Assembly: GCA_026706225.1 (NCBI GenBank)
Contig: JAPOZE010000232.1
Coordinates: forward strand, 1-7,884
From: Acidobacteriota bacterium
Lineage (GTDB): Bacteria; Acidobacteriota; Terriglobia; Versatilivoradales; Versatilivoraceae
Direction of reading: 5' to 3'
Length of the DNA: 7,884 nucleotides
A program made the translations under genes and the position numbers. A model generated the notes under the pieces. The model saw only the letters and a list, made by a program, of their open reading frames with translations, did not search any database and was not told the DNA's origin. Positions within the stretch are counted from its first letter, which is position 1. Every line of letters begins with the position of its first letter. This document shows positions 1-7,494 of this stretch, one piece after another.

Positions 1-517
1 GGGTTCCGCTTGCCGCCAGCCCGCTGCAGCGCGGACACCCGCCCTCGTTGCAGTTCCTGGTTCCGCGCGGGGTTCCGTTGTAGCCGGTGGAGACGATCCT
101 GCGGTCGATCACCACCACCGCTCCGACTTTCCGCTTGATGCAGTTGCTCCGCATGGAAGCCACCTGGGCAATCCTCATGAAATATTCGTCCCATGAGGGC
201 CGCGGCGGGCCGGCCAGCCTCCTCCGCAGCAGCCGGCTGAGCTTCTCCAGAGCTTCCCCTTCGGATCGGTCGGGGGGCAGCACCAGGTCGAAGGACACTG
301 CCGGCTCCACGGGTGCGCCCACCCAGACCAGCACCATTCCCGCTTCCCGCAGGGACTTCCAATCGGGAGGCGCGTGGCGTTGTCGAAAAACCAGGTGCTG
401 GGACTGCTCCCGCGGCAGGGACCGGGCGGACCGGCACGAACCGAACCCTTTCTCGTTCAAGTCATTTTGCAGAACGAGGGTCAGTGGCGAATCTTCCCCG
501 AACAATCCGATGATCAT
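1..517 (-). CDS. dCMP deaminase with degenerate kinase-like N-terminal domain (partial, C-terminus outside window)
   Basis: This gene runs off the left edge; 172 residues are visible. From about residue 107 the protein reads as a deoxycytidylate deaminase (dCMP to dUMP, feeding dTMP synthesis): PSWDEYFM, then [13 protein letters not shown], then [21 protein letters not shown]161 and C164 form the zinc-binding PCxxC-type pair. C126 and C156 sit where phage T4 dCMP deaminase has cysteines for a second zinc. The usual HAE catalytic motif should lie just beyond the edge. Residues 1-106 look like a shrunken P-loop kinase domain of the kind fused to many bacterial dCMP deaminases. It begins MIIGLFGED but has no GxxGxGK[ST] Walker A, and it is far shorter than usual. 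The ATG at 517 follows an in-frame stop three codons upstream and an AGAGG-like ribosome site. The deaminase identity is firm; the ancestry of the N-terminal domain is inference. Confidence 0.9.
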   Translation of the reverse strand, partial: MIIGLFGEDSPLTLVLQNDLNEKGFGSCRSARSLPREQSQHLVFRQRHAPPDWKSLREAGMVLVWVGAPVEPAVSFDLVLPPDRSEGEALEKLSRLLRRRLAGPPRPSWDEYFMRIAQVASMRSNCIKRKVGAVVVIDRRIVSTGYNGTPRGTRNCNEGGCPRCSGLAASGT

Positions 518-598
518 TCTTCAATCCTCTTTTTCCAGCCCGGCCCGGATCCCGTTCCATGAAGGGATGCATCTTGGAGGGATCGCCCGCGGCCACCG

Positions 599-627
599 TT
601 GCCCACCGGTCCAGATTACCATAAGAT
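599..627 (+). promoter_or_regulatory. candidate sigma-70-type promoter for the methyltransferase/hydrolase pair
   Basis: TTGCCC (599-604) and TAAGAT (622-627) are spaced by 17 bp, each matching four of six consensus bases. The predicted transcript start would leave a leader of about 45 nt. This is the only reasonable pair I see in the 161-bp gap between the divergent genes. A 6-bp inverted repeat (CGAGCG at 638-643, CGCTCG at 656-661) follows in the would-be leader. By-eye matches at this level occur often by chance. Confidence 0.3.
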
Positions 628-666
628 CCGGGTGGAGCGAGCGCGCCCCGAAATTCGCTCGATCGC

Positions 667-671
667 AGGAG
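667..671 (+). promoter_or_regulatory. ribosome binding site AGGAG for the O-methyltransferase
   Basis: AGGAG lies 7 nt ahead of the ATG at 679, an ideal spacing. It fixes that ATG as the start. Confidence 0.75.
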
Positions 672-678
672 AAAACTC

Positions 679-1305
679 ATGAACATTGTGGATCCGTCCA
701 TCGTTCGCTACCTCCATTCCCTGACTCCTCCCAGGGATCGCACGCTCAAGGAAATGGAGCGTATCGCCGCCGAGAAGAGGTTTCCCATCATCGGCCCCCT
801 GGTAGGCCGCCTGCTCTGCCAACTGGCGCTGATGACACGGGCCCAACGCATCTTCGAGCTGGGGTCCGGCTATGGCTACTCGGCGATCTGGTTTGCAAAG
901 GGCCTGCAACCGGGGGGGCGGATCATCTGCACCGACGGCTCCGGGGAGAACGCCGCCCTGGCCGCCCGGTTTTTCCGACAGGCCCAAATCGAAGGTCTGG
1001 TAGACTACCGAACCGGCGACGCCCTTTCCCTGCTGGCCGAAGAACCGGGGACCTTCGACATCATCCTGAACGACGTGGACAAGCACGAATATCCTGAAGT
1101 GTTCCGGCAGGCGGTCCCTCGATTGAAGAGAGGCGGAATTCTCATCACCGACAACACCCTGTGGCAGGGACGGGTGGTCGAAGACGACGACGCCCCCAGC
1201 ACGGCGGGAATACGAGCCTTCAATCGAATGGCCTTTCAATCCGAGGAAGTCCTAACCACGATGATCCCCCTCAGGGATGGTGTTGCGCTGAGCATCAAGC
1301 AATGA
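679..1305 (+). CDS. SAM-dependent O-methyltransferase (family 3, COG4122)
   Basis: This 208-residue protein fits the usual size of the caffeoyl-CoA/catechol O-methyltransferase family. The SAM-binding glycine motif ELGSGYGYS is at residues 60-68, with an acidic residue at the end of strand 2 (D86). The family's metal ligands align as D132 (in LNDVDKHEY), D158 and N159 (in TDNTLWQG). The C-terminus, PLRDGVALSIK, is also typical. The enzyme is cytoplasmic and should methylate a hydroxyl group in a divalent-metal-dependent way. The substrate cannot be read from sequence: relatives act on catechols and polyketides, and B. subtilis TrmR/YrrM of this family methylates 5-hydroxyuridine in tRNA. A good AGGAG sets the start. 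Its stop overlaps the start of the next gene, so the two form an operon. Confidence 0.9.
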   Translation: MNIVDPSIVRYLHSLTPPRDRTLKEMERIAAEKRFPIIGPLVGRLLCQLALMTRAQRIFELGSGYGYSAIWFAKGLQPGGRIICTDGSGENAALAARFFRQAQIEGLVDYRTGDALSLLAEEPGTFDIILNDVDKHEYPEVFRQAVPRLKRGGILITDNTLWQGRVVEDDDAPSTAGIRAFNRMAFQSEEVLTTMIPLRDGVALSIKQ

Positions 1306-2144
1306 AAATAGGACCCTACAGCATCGTTTCCCTGGAGACCGGTCGTTTCGGCCTTGACGGCGGCGCCATGTTCGGGGTCGTGCCCAAGGCTCTCTGGAGC
1401 AGGACCAATCCGAGCGATGAGCGCAACCGGATCCCCCTGGCCATGAGGGCGCTGCTGATTCAGGACGAAAAGCGCAAGATTGTGGTTGACGCCGGCTGCG
1501 GACACAAGTTTCCCGACAAACTCAAGGAGATCTACCGCCTCGACCATAGCCGATACACCCTGCCGGGCTCTCTGGCCGCCAACGGGATCGCTCCGGATGA
1601 CATCACCGACGTCATCCTGACCCACTTCCATTTCGACCACGCCGGGGGGGCGACCTGCTACCGGAAGGACCGGCTGGAGCTGACCTTTCCCTCTGCCAGG
1701 CACTACATTCAGCAGCGTCAATGGGAACAAGCCCTGAGTCCATCCGAGAAGGACCGGGGCAGCTACATGCCAATGGATATCGAGCCCTTCCGCGACCATC
1801 CCCAACTCACGATCCTGGATGGCCCCTGCGAGCTGTTCCCCGGCCTCCACCTCCTGATCTCCAATGGACATACGCCGGGCCTGCAGATGGTCAAGATACA
1901 GGACGGCGACACCGCACTGTTCTATTGCGGGGACATGATGCCCACCGCCTCTCACCTTCCGCTGCCCTACCTGATGGGGTATGACCTCTACCCCCTGACG
2001 ACCATCGAGGAGAAGCGGCGCTACCTGCGGCAGGCCTGCGAGGGAAACTGGATTATCGCACTGGAACACGACCCGGTGGAGCAGGCCATTCGCATTCAAC
2101 CAGGCAGGAAGTACTTCGAGGTTTGCGAGTCGGTGGAATTGTGA
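1302..2144 (+). CDS. metallo-beta-lactamase-fold hydrolase, YtnP/AHL-lactonase-like
   Basis: This protein has 280 residues. The metal site is complete: HFHFDH at 108-113, H190 in NGHTPG, D211 in CGDMMP and H256 in LEHD. The N-terminal DGGAMFGVVPKALW (19-32) is strongly reminiscent of the YtnP group of quorum-quenching lactonases, as I recall its sequence, and so is the later MMPTASH...YDLYP stretch. Such enzymes bind two metals and open lactones or hydrolyse esters in the cytoplasm. Hydrolase fold and catalytic competence are well supported; lactonase activity and the natural substrate are inference. The ATG at 1302 overlaps the methyltransferase TGA as ATGA and has no Shine-Dalgarno of its own, so translation probably depends on the upstream gene. 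The frame stays open upstream to 1161, but that extension is only the methyltransferase read in another frame. The gene ends 36 bp from the convergent TonB-C gene, with no terminator hairpin visible between them. Confidence 0.9.
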   Translation: MKIGPYSIVSLETGRFGLDGGAMFGVVPKALWSRTNPSDERNRIPLAMRALLIQDEKRKIVVDAGCGHKFPDKLKEIYRLDHSRYTLPGSLAANGIAPDDITDVILTHFHFDHAGGATCYRKDRLELTFPSARHYIQQRQWEQALSPSEKDRGSYMPMDIEPFRDHPQLTILDGPCELFPGLHLLISNGHTPGLQMVKIQDGDTALFYCGDMMPTASHLPLPYLMGYDLYPLTTIEEKRRYLRQACEGNWIIALEHDPVEQAIRIQPGRKYFEVCESVEL

Positions 2145-2180
2145 TGGGATGGCGGCGGCGATGTCGACAGCCTGTGGCGG

Positions 2181-3059
2181 CTATCTCCAGTCATCCTGCT
2201 CCAAGCGATAGACCACCTTGGCCCGATGGCTGCTGGCCACCGGCTTGCCGTCCTGGTAGGCCGGAGCAAAATCCCACCAGTGTTGCACCTCGTAGAGCGC
2301 CCGTTCGGTGAGCCCGAACTCCAGGCTGGACTCGGGAACGGCTTCAATCACCTCGCCGTTGGCATCCAGCTTCAAGGCGATGCTCAGGCTGGCGGTCATC
2401 TTTTTCTTCCTGGCCTTTTGAGTACGCCTGGGGAAGGTGCTCAACAGGGTGACGGGTCCCCGCGTCCCCTGGCTGGCAAACGGGGCACTCACCCGCCGGC
2501 AACGCAACCTGGAACCATAGGTGTTCCTGCCGTAGAGCACACCCAACTGGAAAACCTTGAGGCGATCGCTGCTGACCCCGATGTTGATCTTGTTGAATTT
2601 CTCCACGAACTTCCGATAGTTCTCACCACCCAGCGGCTGCATGCGATAGGCCAGCCTTCCCAGCAGAAATACGACCTTGCGCACTCTTCCCGGAAAGTCG
2701 AAGCTGTAACCGAGCTCGAATCTGCGCCGCGTGCGCTGGCGGACGCAAGCCCGGGGGTTGCCCTCCAGCTTGGACTTGCGGCCATCGTAAAGAAAGGAGT
2801 CGAACCGCAGGGGCTGCCCTTCCTCCGTTCGCAGGAAAATCCGCTCCACCGAGAGGCAGCGGCGGTTCTCTCCCAGGTTGATGACTTCGATGAAGGCCTC
2901 CCGGCTCGGGGTCCATTCAAACGCGAAGAGAATGGTGGAATCCCAATAGGCATGAAAGGCACTGGCCTCCGGCAGAAAATCCGGGTTGGCCCGGAGCGGG
3001 GATCCCCCCAGCAGGGTAAAGCCCACGGCCAGCAAAGGAATGCGCCATGGAGATTTCAT
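2181..3059 (-). CDS. secreted protein with C-terminal TonB-like domain, N-terminal region unrecognised
   Basis: This protein has about 292 residues. Residues 1-24 form a signal peptide: MKSPWR, a hydrophobic stretch, then cleavage likely after LRA24. Residues 25-205 match nothing I recognise; they are basic, with cysteines at 68, 105 and 187. A basic patch (RRTQKARKKK, 211-220) leads into a TonB-C-type domain at about 224-286. That domain shows the usual pattern: a strand, LDANGEVIEAVPESS, ALYEVQHWWDFAPAYQDGKPV, and a final strand. Canonical TonB has an uncleaved membrane anchor and a proline-rich linker; neither is present, so energy transduction with ExbB/ExbD is unlikely to be its simple role. 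A cleaved periplasmic or surface location is inferred. The ATG at 3059 places the signal peptide correctly and has GGATGG 8 nt upstream; an in-frame ATG at 3071 would add MVPS. It follows the permease by a few bases and probably shares its transcript. Confidence 0.8.
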   Translation of the reverse strand: MKSPWRIPLLAVGFTLLGGSPLRANPDFLPEASAFHAYWDSTILFAFEWTPSREAFIEVINLGENRRCLSVERIFLRTEEGQPLRFDSFLYDGRKSKLEGNPRACVRQRTRRRFELGYSFDFPGRVRKVVFLLGRLAYRMQPLGGENYRKFVEKFNKINIGVSSDRLKVFQLGVLYGRNTYGSRLRCRRVSAPFASQGTRGPVTLLSTFPRRTQKARKKKMTASLSIALKLDANGEVIEAVPESSLEFGLTERALYEVQHWWDFAPAYQDGKPVASSHRAKVVYRLEQDDWR

Positions 3060-3074
3060 GGATGGAACCATCCG

Positions 3075-3902
3075 TTAAAGCACGTCGGCGAAGGACCGCT
3101 TGACGTAGCGGAACACCAGACCGCCGCACACGAAGGTCACCAGAGCCATCCCGTAGAGGGGAATCATCCCCTGCCAGGACGGCATCTCGGCGAACAGCAA
3201 CATCTTGCGGTAGGCAATCACGATTTCGGCCAACGGATTGAAGCGCATGGCCAGGACCAGCTTGTCGCTGACCTTGCCCAGGTGTTCTTCGGTAAAGAAT
3301 ATGGGAGTAAACCAGAACCAGAAGGTCAGGATCACCGTCACCACCTGGGCGGTGTCCCTCAGAAACACCTGCAGACTCGAGACCACCCAGCTCAACCCCA
3401 GGCCAAACAGCATCAGGGGAAGCAGGTAGAGGGGAATCAACAGCACATAGATGCTCAGGTCCTGCAGGTAGAAGAGGATGATCACCAGGAAGATGGCCAG
3501 GCCGATCAGGTGGTTCACCAGGTTGGCGATCAGCACGGCCACCGGCAGGATCTCCGAGGGGAACAGGGTCTTGGTGATCAGGTTGGCGTTGTCCACCAGC
3601 ACGTTGCTGGAGCGGCTCAGGGTCTCCTGGAACATCATCCAGGGGAGGATGCCGCAGAACAGGTAGAGGGCGAAGCTGGCCGTTCCGGTCTCGGGAAACC
3701 GGGGATGTTGTATCTGTAATTTCCAGATCACCGAAAACACGAAGGTGTAGCACACCAGCAGCGCCAGCGGATGGATCACCGACCAGAAGATCCCCATGAC
3801 CGAGCCCACGTAGCGACTCTTGAGATCGCGTTCGACCATCGACCGGATGAGCCCCCGATGGCGGACGACCTTGCCGACGAAATTGACGATAAGACCGGTC
3901 AC
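3075..3902 (-). CDS. ABC-2 type transport permease, polysaccharide/O-antigen exporter (Wzm/TagG-like)
   Basis: This 275-residue inner-membrane protein has about six hydrophobic segments, near residues 35-60, 76-95, 113-144, 150-176, 186-204 and 246-265. It carries family hallmarks: ERDLKSRYVGSVMGIFW (24-40) before the first segment, PWMMFQETL in segment two, and FNPLAEIVIAYRKML (221-235) before the last segment. Relatives pair with a separate ATPase (Wzt, TagH or KpsT type) to export O-antigen, teichoic acid or capsule polysaccharide. No ATPase gene is adjacent here, so the partner must be encoded elsewhere or downstream of the next gene. The start is GTG at 3902, 33 bp after the pyruvate carboxylase stop. 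GGGAAGGG sits 4 nt upstream, and the normal N-terminal length supports this start. Substrate is unknown. Confidence 0.9.
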   Translation of the reverse strand: MTGLIVNFVGKVVRHRGLIRSMVERDLKSRYVGSVMGIFWSVIHPLALLVCYTFVFSVIWKLQIQHPRFPETGTASFALYLFCGILPWMMFQETLSRSSNVLVDNANLITKTLFPSEILPVAVLIANLVNHLIGLAIFLVIILFYLQDLSIYVLLIPLYLLPLMLFGLGLSWVVSSLQVFLRDTAQVVTVILTFWFWFTPIFFTEEHLGKVSDKLVLAMRFNPLAEIVIAYRKMLLFAEMPSWQGMIPLYGMALVTFVCGGLVFRYVKRSFADVL

Positions 3903-3912
3903 GGGACCCTTC

Positions 3913-3932
3913 CCGCCGGCGCCTGCCGGCGG
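3913..3932 (-). other. intercistronic GC hairpin between pyruvate carboxylase and permease genes
   Basis: CCGCCGGC, loop AGGC, GCCGGCGG: a perfect 8-bp all-GC stem. It fills most of the 33-nt gap, starts 3 nt after the carboxylase stop and ends next to the permease's AAGGG ribosome site. No T-run follows, so it is not a standard factor-independent terminator. It could protect the upstream mRNA end, attenuate, or limit permease translation. Confidence 0.6.
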
Positions 3933-3935
3933 TGA

Positions 3936-6900
3936 TCATTCGATGGTCAACAACAGGTCCTTGGCCTCGACGTGCTGCCCTGCCCCCACCAGTATCCGGC
4001 TGACACGTCCGGCCACGGGGGCGTAAATCGTGCTCTGCATCTTCATGGCTTCCAGGGTAAACAGTTTTGCGCCCCGGTCCACTCTCTGCTCCAACTGGAC
4101 GAATAGGTGGGTAATGACCCCGGGCGACGGTGGCCCCACGTGCCCGGGCTCCCCGGGGCTGATCCTGGGATGGGCCGGGGCAGCCGCTTTCAGGCTTTCG
4201 TCGCGCACCACCGCCTCCCGAGGCTGTCCGTTGAGCTCGAAGAAGACGGTTCGGCGACCGTCGGGGTTGGGTTCGCTGATGGTCAGGAACTTGATCACCA
4301 GGGTCTTGCCGGGCTCGATGTCCACCGCGATTTCGTCTCCCGACTGCATGCCGTAAAAGAACTGGGGGGTCGGGAGGACGGCGACGTCGCCAAATTTCCG
4401 ATGGGTCGCCACGTAGTTGAGAAACACATCCGGATACAACAGGTAGCTCAACACCTCGTCATGGCGGACATCCCGGCCGAGCTTTCGCTTCAGGAACTTC
4501 CGAGTCCTGCCGAAGTCGGCGGGCGGCAGATCGGCCCCCGGGCGCGTACGGCTCGGCTCAACCCCCCGCAAGATGATGGTTTGCAGGCGAGGCGGCCATC
4601 CTCCCGGGGGAGTTCCCAGGGAACCGGCAAAGAGATCGATCACCGAATTGGGAAGTGCGAGATCGTGCTTGACGTCCAACTGGAGCAGATCCTCGGGAGC
4701 CATCCCCTTGGCCAACAGGAAGAGCGTAAGGTCTCCCACCACTTTGCTCGACGGAGTGACCTTGACGATGTCGCCGAAGAGCCGATTCACCTCGGCGTAG
4801 GTGGACTCCACCTCGCTCCAGCGGTAACCCAGACCCATGGCTGCCGCCTGCTGGCGCAGATTGGTGTATTGCCCGCCCGGTATCTCGTGCAGGTACACCT
4901 TGGCGTCCCCCGACCTGGGACCGCTGTCGAAGGGTCGATAGAAGTCTCGGACAAGCTCCCAGTAATCCGAGTAGCCTCCCAAGGTCCCGGGGTCGAGCCC
5001 CGTGTCCCGCGGCCGGCCGCGCAAGGCTTCCACAATGGAGTTGAGGTTGGGTTGGCTGGTCTGTCCGCTCATGGACGAAACGGCGCCGTCGACCACATCC
5101 ACTCCGGACTCGGCAGCCTTGAGGATGGATGCCGCGCTCACACCGCTGGTGTCGTGGGTGTGGAAGTGAATCGGAATACCCACCTCCTGGCGCAGGGCCT
5201 TCACCAGCTCGGCGGCGGCGTAGGGTTTGCAGAGACCGGCCATGTCCTTGATGGCCAGAACGTGGGCACCCATCTCCTCCAGCCGTCGGGCCATCTTGAG
5301 GTAGTAGTCCAGGGAGTACTTGGACCGTCGGGGATCGAGGATATCGCCGGTGTAGCAGATGGCGGCCTCGCATACGGCATGGGTTTCCCGCACCGCCGCC
5401 ATGGAGACTTCCATGTTTTCCACGGAGTTCAGGGAATCGAAGATACGAAAGATGTCTATGCCTTGCCGGGCCGATTCCTTGATGAATTCGGCGACCACGT
5501 TATCCGGGTAGCTGGTGTATCCCACCGCATTGGAAGCCCGAAACAGCATCTGGAAGCAGATATTGGGGACGAGATCCCGAAGCAGCCGCAGCCTCAGCCA
5601 GGGATCCTCGTTGAGGAAGCGCAGGGCGGTGTCGAAGGTGGCCCCGCCCCACATCTCCAGGCTGAAGAGGTGGGGCAATCGGTGAGCCAAGGCCTCGGCA
5701 ATCCTCAGAATGTCGATGGAACGCACCCGGGTGGCCAGCAAGGACTGATGCGCATCCCGGAAGGTGGTGTCGGTGATCAGCAGGCGCTCTTGCTTCCGCA
5801 TCCACTGAGCAAACCGTTCCGGACCCAACCGAAGCAACTGCTGGCGGGTTCCCGGAGGCGGAGCGATTCCCTTGGGGAAGGGAATCTCCGGCAGCGGCGC
5901 CGGCTGAATGTCTCGACTGGTTCTCGAAGTGGCGAATGACTCGGGCCAGGGCTTTCCGGCAACTTCCGGATTCCCGTTGACGATGACTCCCGCCAGGTAG
6001 TTCAGCAGTCGAGTGGCCCGATCGCGTCTCTGGACAAAGTGGAACAGCTCGGGATACTCGTCCAGGAAACGAGTGGTGGCCAGGCCATCCTGAAACACCT
6101 GGTGATTGACGATGTTTTCGAGAAAGGGCACATTGGTCTTGACGCCACGGACTCGAAATTCCCGCAAGGCCCGATCCATCCGCTGGCAGGCTTCCTTGGG
6201 GGTCCTTCCCCAGGCCGTGGCCTTGGTCAGCAGGGAATCGTAGTAGGGAATCAGGACCGCACCCCCGGAGACCGCGCCTCCATCCAATCGCAGGCCGAAT
6301 CCGGCCGGAGAACGGTAGGTGGTGACCTTTCCGAAGTCCGGCGCGAAGTTGTTTTCCGGGTCTTCCGCCGTGATGCGGCACTGCAGGGCGCTGCCGTAGA
6401 GAGGTATATCCCCTTGACGGGGCATTGAGATCGGAGGCTCGTGCAGCCGGCAGCCCTGAGCAATCAGGATCTGCGAGCGCACCAAGTCGATCCCCGTCAC
6501 CCTCTCGGTCACGGTGTGCTCGACCTGAATTCGGGGGTTGACCTCGATGAAGAACCATTCGCGGCTGTCCACGTCCAGGAGAAACTCGACCGTTCCGGCA
6601 TTCACGTAGCCGACTTCACGCGCCAAGGCAACCGCCGCTTCACACAACTCGTCGCGCAATTTCTTCGGTATTCCGGCAGCCGGCGCCACCTCCACCACCT
6701 TCTGATGCCTTCGCTGCACCGAACAATCCCGCTCGTGGAGGTGCACGACATCTCCATGCTGGTCGGCCAGGATCTGAACCTCCACATGCTTGGGACGCTC
6801 GATGAAGCGCTCCAGAAAAAGGGCGCCGTTGCCGAAGGTTGCCTCCGCCTCGCTACGGGCCTCGGCCAATTGCTTTTCCAGATCCTCGGCGGAACGGATG

Positions 6901-7409
6901 ATCCTCATTCCCCGGCCGCCCCCGCCAAAGGCCGCCTTGGCAATCAAGGGGAATCCCAGCTCTGAAGCCGTTCGCAGGGCCTCCTGCCCTTGCTCCACCG
7001 GCTCGTCTGTCCCCGGAATCACCGGGATTCCCGCCTTCCTGGCCAGGCGCCGGGCAGCCAGCTTGTCTCCCAGCAACTCCAGCAGCCGGGGCGTCGGCCC
7101 CACGAAGGTGATGTTTTCCTGCCGGCAAGCCTGGGCGAACTGAGGGTTCTCGGCCAAGAACCCGTAACCCGGATGGATGGCGTCCACCTTCCTGTCCCGG
7201 GCAATCGCCAGAATGCCCTCAATGTCCAGATAGGCCTCCACCGGACCCTTGTCTCTTGGCAGGGCATAGGCCTCGTCGGCCTTGAAACGGTGCAAGCCGA
7301 CGCGGTCCGCCTCGGAGTAGACCGCCACCGTCCGCAACCCCAGTTCGGTGGCCGCCCTCATGATGCGAATGGCGATCTCGCTGCGATTGGCAGCCAGGAG
7401 TTTGTTCAT
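3936..7409 (-). CDS. pyc: pyruvate carboxylase, single-chain
   Basis: This is a complete 1157-residue biotin enzyme that converts pyruvate, bicarbonate and ATP to oxaloacetate in the cytoplasm. It replenishes the TCA cycle and starts gluconeogenesis. The biotin carboxylase domain covers about 1-455: ANRSEIAIR at the N-terminus, ATP-grasp loop GGGGRGMR (162-169), RRHQKVVE (233-240) and EVNPRIQVEH (289-298). The carboxyltransferase domain covers about 540-820: DTTFRDAHQS (547-556), with metal ligands by position D552, K721 (the lysine that is carbamylated in the family), H750 and H752. T885 in KVTPSSK matches the catalytic threonine. The biotinyl domain at about 1087-1157 carries K1123 in EAMKMQ. 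Domain order and length match the alpha4 class, for example the Rhizobium etli enzyme of about 1154 residues. The frame is intact. The ATG at 7409 has no clear Shine-Dalgarno, but the N-terminus is the normal length. It is first in a likely operon with the permease and TonB-C genes. Confidence 0.97.
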   Translation of the reverse strand: MNKLLAANRSEIAIRIMRAATELGLRTVAVYSEADRVGLHRFKADEAYALPRDKGPVEAYLDIEGILAIARDRKVDAIHPGYGFLAENPQFAQACRQENITFVGPTPRLLELLGDKLAARRLARKAGIPVIPGTDEPVEQGQEALRTASELGFPLIAKAAFGGGGRGMRIIRSAEDLEKQLAEARSEAEATFGNGALFLERFIERPKHVEVQILADQHGDVVHLHERDCSVQRRHQKVVEVAPAAGIPKKLRDELCEAAVALAREVGYVNAGTVEFLLDVDSREWFFIEVNPRIQVEHTVTERVTGIDLVRSQILIAQGCRLHEPPISMPRQGDIPLYGSALQCRITAEDPENNFAPDFGKVTTYRSPAGFGLRLDGGAVSGGAVLIPYYDSLLTKATAWGRTPKEACQRMDRALREFRVRGVKTNVPFLENIVNHQVFQDGLATTRFLDEYPELFHFVQRRDRATRLLNYLAGVIVNGNPEVAGKPWPESFATSRTSRDIQPAPLPEIPFPKGIAPPPGTRQQLLRLGPERFAQWMRKQERLLITDTTFRDAHQSLLATRVRSIDILRIAEALAHRLPHLFSLEMWGGATFDTALRFLNEDPWLRLRLLRDLVPNICFQMLFRASNAVGYTSYPDNVVAEFIKESARQGIDIFRIFDSLNSVENMEVSMAAVRETHAVCEAAICYTGDILDPRRSKYSLDYYLKMARRLEEMGAHVLAIKDMAGLCKPYAAAELVKALRQEVGIPIHFHTHDTSGVSAASILKAAESGVDVVDGAVSSMSGQTSQPNLNSIVEALRGRPRDTGLDPGTLGGYSDYWELVRDFYRPFDSGPRSGDAKVYLHEIPGGQYTNLRQQAAAMGLGYRWSEVESTYAEVNRLFGDIVKVTPSSKVVGDLTLFLLAKGMAPEDLLQLDVKHDLALPNSVIDLFAGSLGTPPGGWPPRLQTIILRGVEPSRTRPGADLPPADFGRTRKFLKRKLGRDVRHDEVLSYLLYPDVFLNYVATHRKFGDVAVLPTPQFFYGMQSGDEIAVDIEPGKTLVIKFLTISEPNPDGRRTVFFELNGQPREAVVRDESLKAAAPAHPRISPGEPGHVGPPSPGVITHLFVQLEQRVDRGAKLFTLEAMKMQSTIYAPVAGRVSRILVGAGQHVEAKDLLLTIE

Positions 7410-7437
7410 CGAGTTTTGCTTAACTTGCCGCGCCGGG

Positions 7438-7494
7438 ACATCCGCAAAAGATTCCTATTCTATACACAAGCCCCGGGAGACGGAAAGCGGATGT
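7438..7494. repeat. 8-bp inverted repeat in the divergent pyc/phosphoglycerate mutase control region
   Basis: ACATCCGC (7438-7445) and GCGGATGT (7487-7494) are perfect inverted copies with arm centres 49 bp apart, close to five helical turns. They flank the candidate pyc -10 box. A second, 6-bp inverted pair (ATTCTA 7457-7462, TAGAAT 7499-7504) overlaps the candidate -10 boxes. They could be operator half-sites, but an 8-bp match in a gap this small is only mildly unexpected by chance. Confidence 0.35.
7457..7485 (-). promoter_or_regulatory. candidate promoter for the pyruvate carboxylase operon
   Basis: On the minus strand TAGAAT (7462 to 7457) matches five of six bases of a -10 box and would give a leader of about 40 nt. 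The element 17 bp upstream (TTCCGT, 7485 to 7480) is a poor -35, so an activator or another sigma factor would be needed if this is real. Confidence 0.3.

Noticed and set aside
638..661. CGAGCG/CGCTCG hairpin as a riboswitch or attenuator ahead of the methyltransferase
   Set aside because: Only a 6-bp stem with a 12-nt loop in a short leader; far too small for a known riboswitch and likely to occur by chance in GC-rich DNA.
87..1097. Long open frame on the plus strand (336 codons)
   Set aside because: It is antisense to the dCMP deaminase gene and then overlaps the methyltransferase in another frame; the product is low-complexity, rich in Arg, Ser, Pro and Gly, with no domain. Typical GC-rich shadow.
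2145..2180. Possible bidirectional terminator between the convergent hydrolase and TonB-C genes
   Set aside because: The 36-bp gap contains GGCGGC direct repeats but no stable inverted repeat and no T-run on either strand.
2226..3719. Plus-strand open frame of 497 codons
   Set aside because: It is antisense to both the TonB-C gene and the permease gene, which have clear domains; its product is a His/Gln/Gly-rich shadow sequence.
2917..3939. Minus-strand frame starting at an ATGA overlap with the pyruvate carboxylase stop
   Set aside because: The ATGA overlap looks like translational coupling, but the frame is out of phase with the permease and encodes an Arg/Gly/Pro-rich sequence without transmembrane segments. 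The permease frame from GTG 3902 is the real one.
4107..5939. Plus-strand open frame of 610 codons
   Set aside because: It lies wholly antisense within pyruvate carboxylase, whose reading frame is unambiguous; the product has no recognisable motif.
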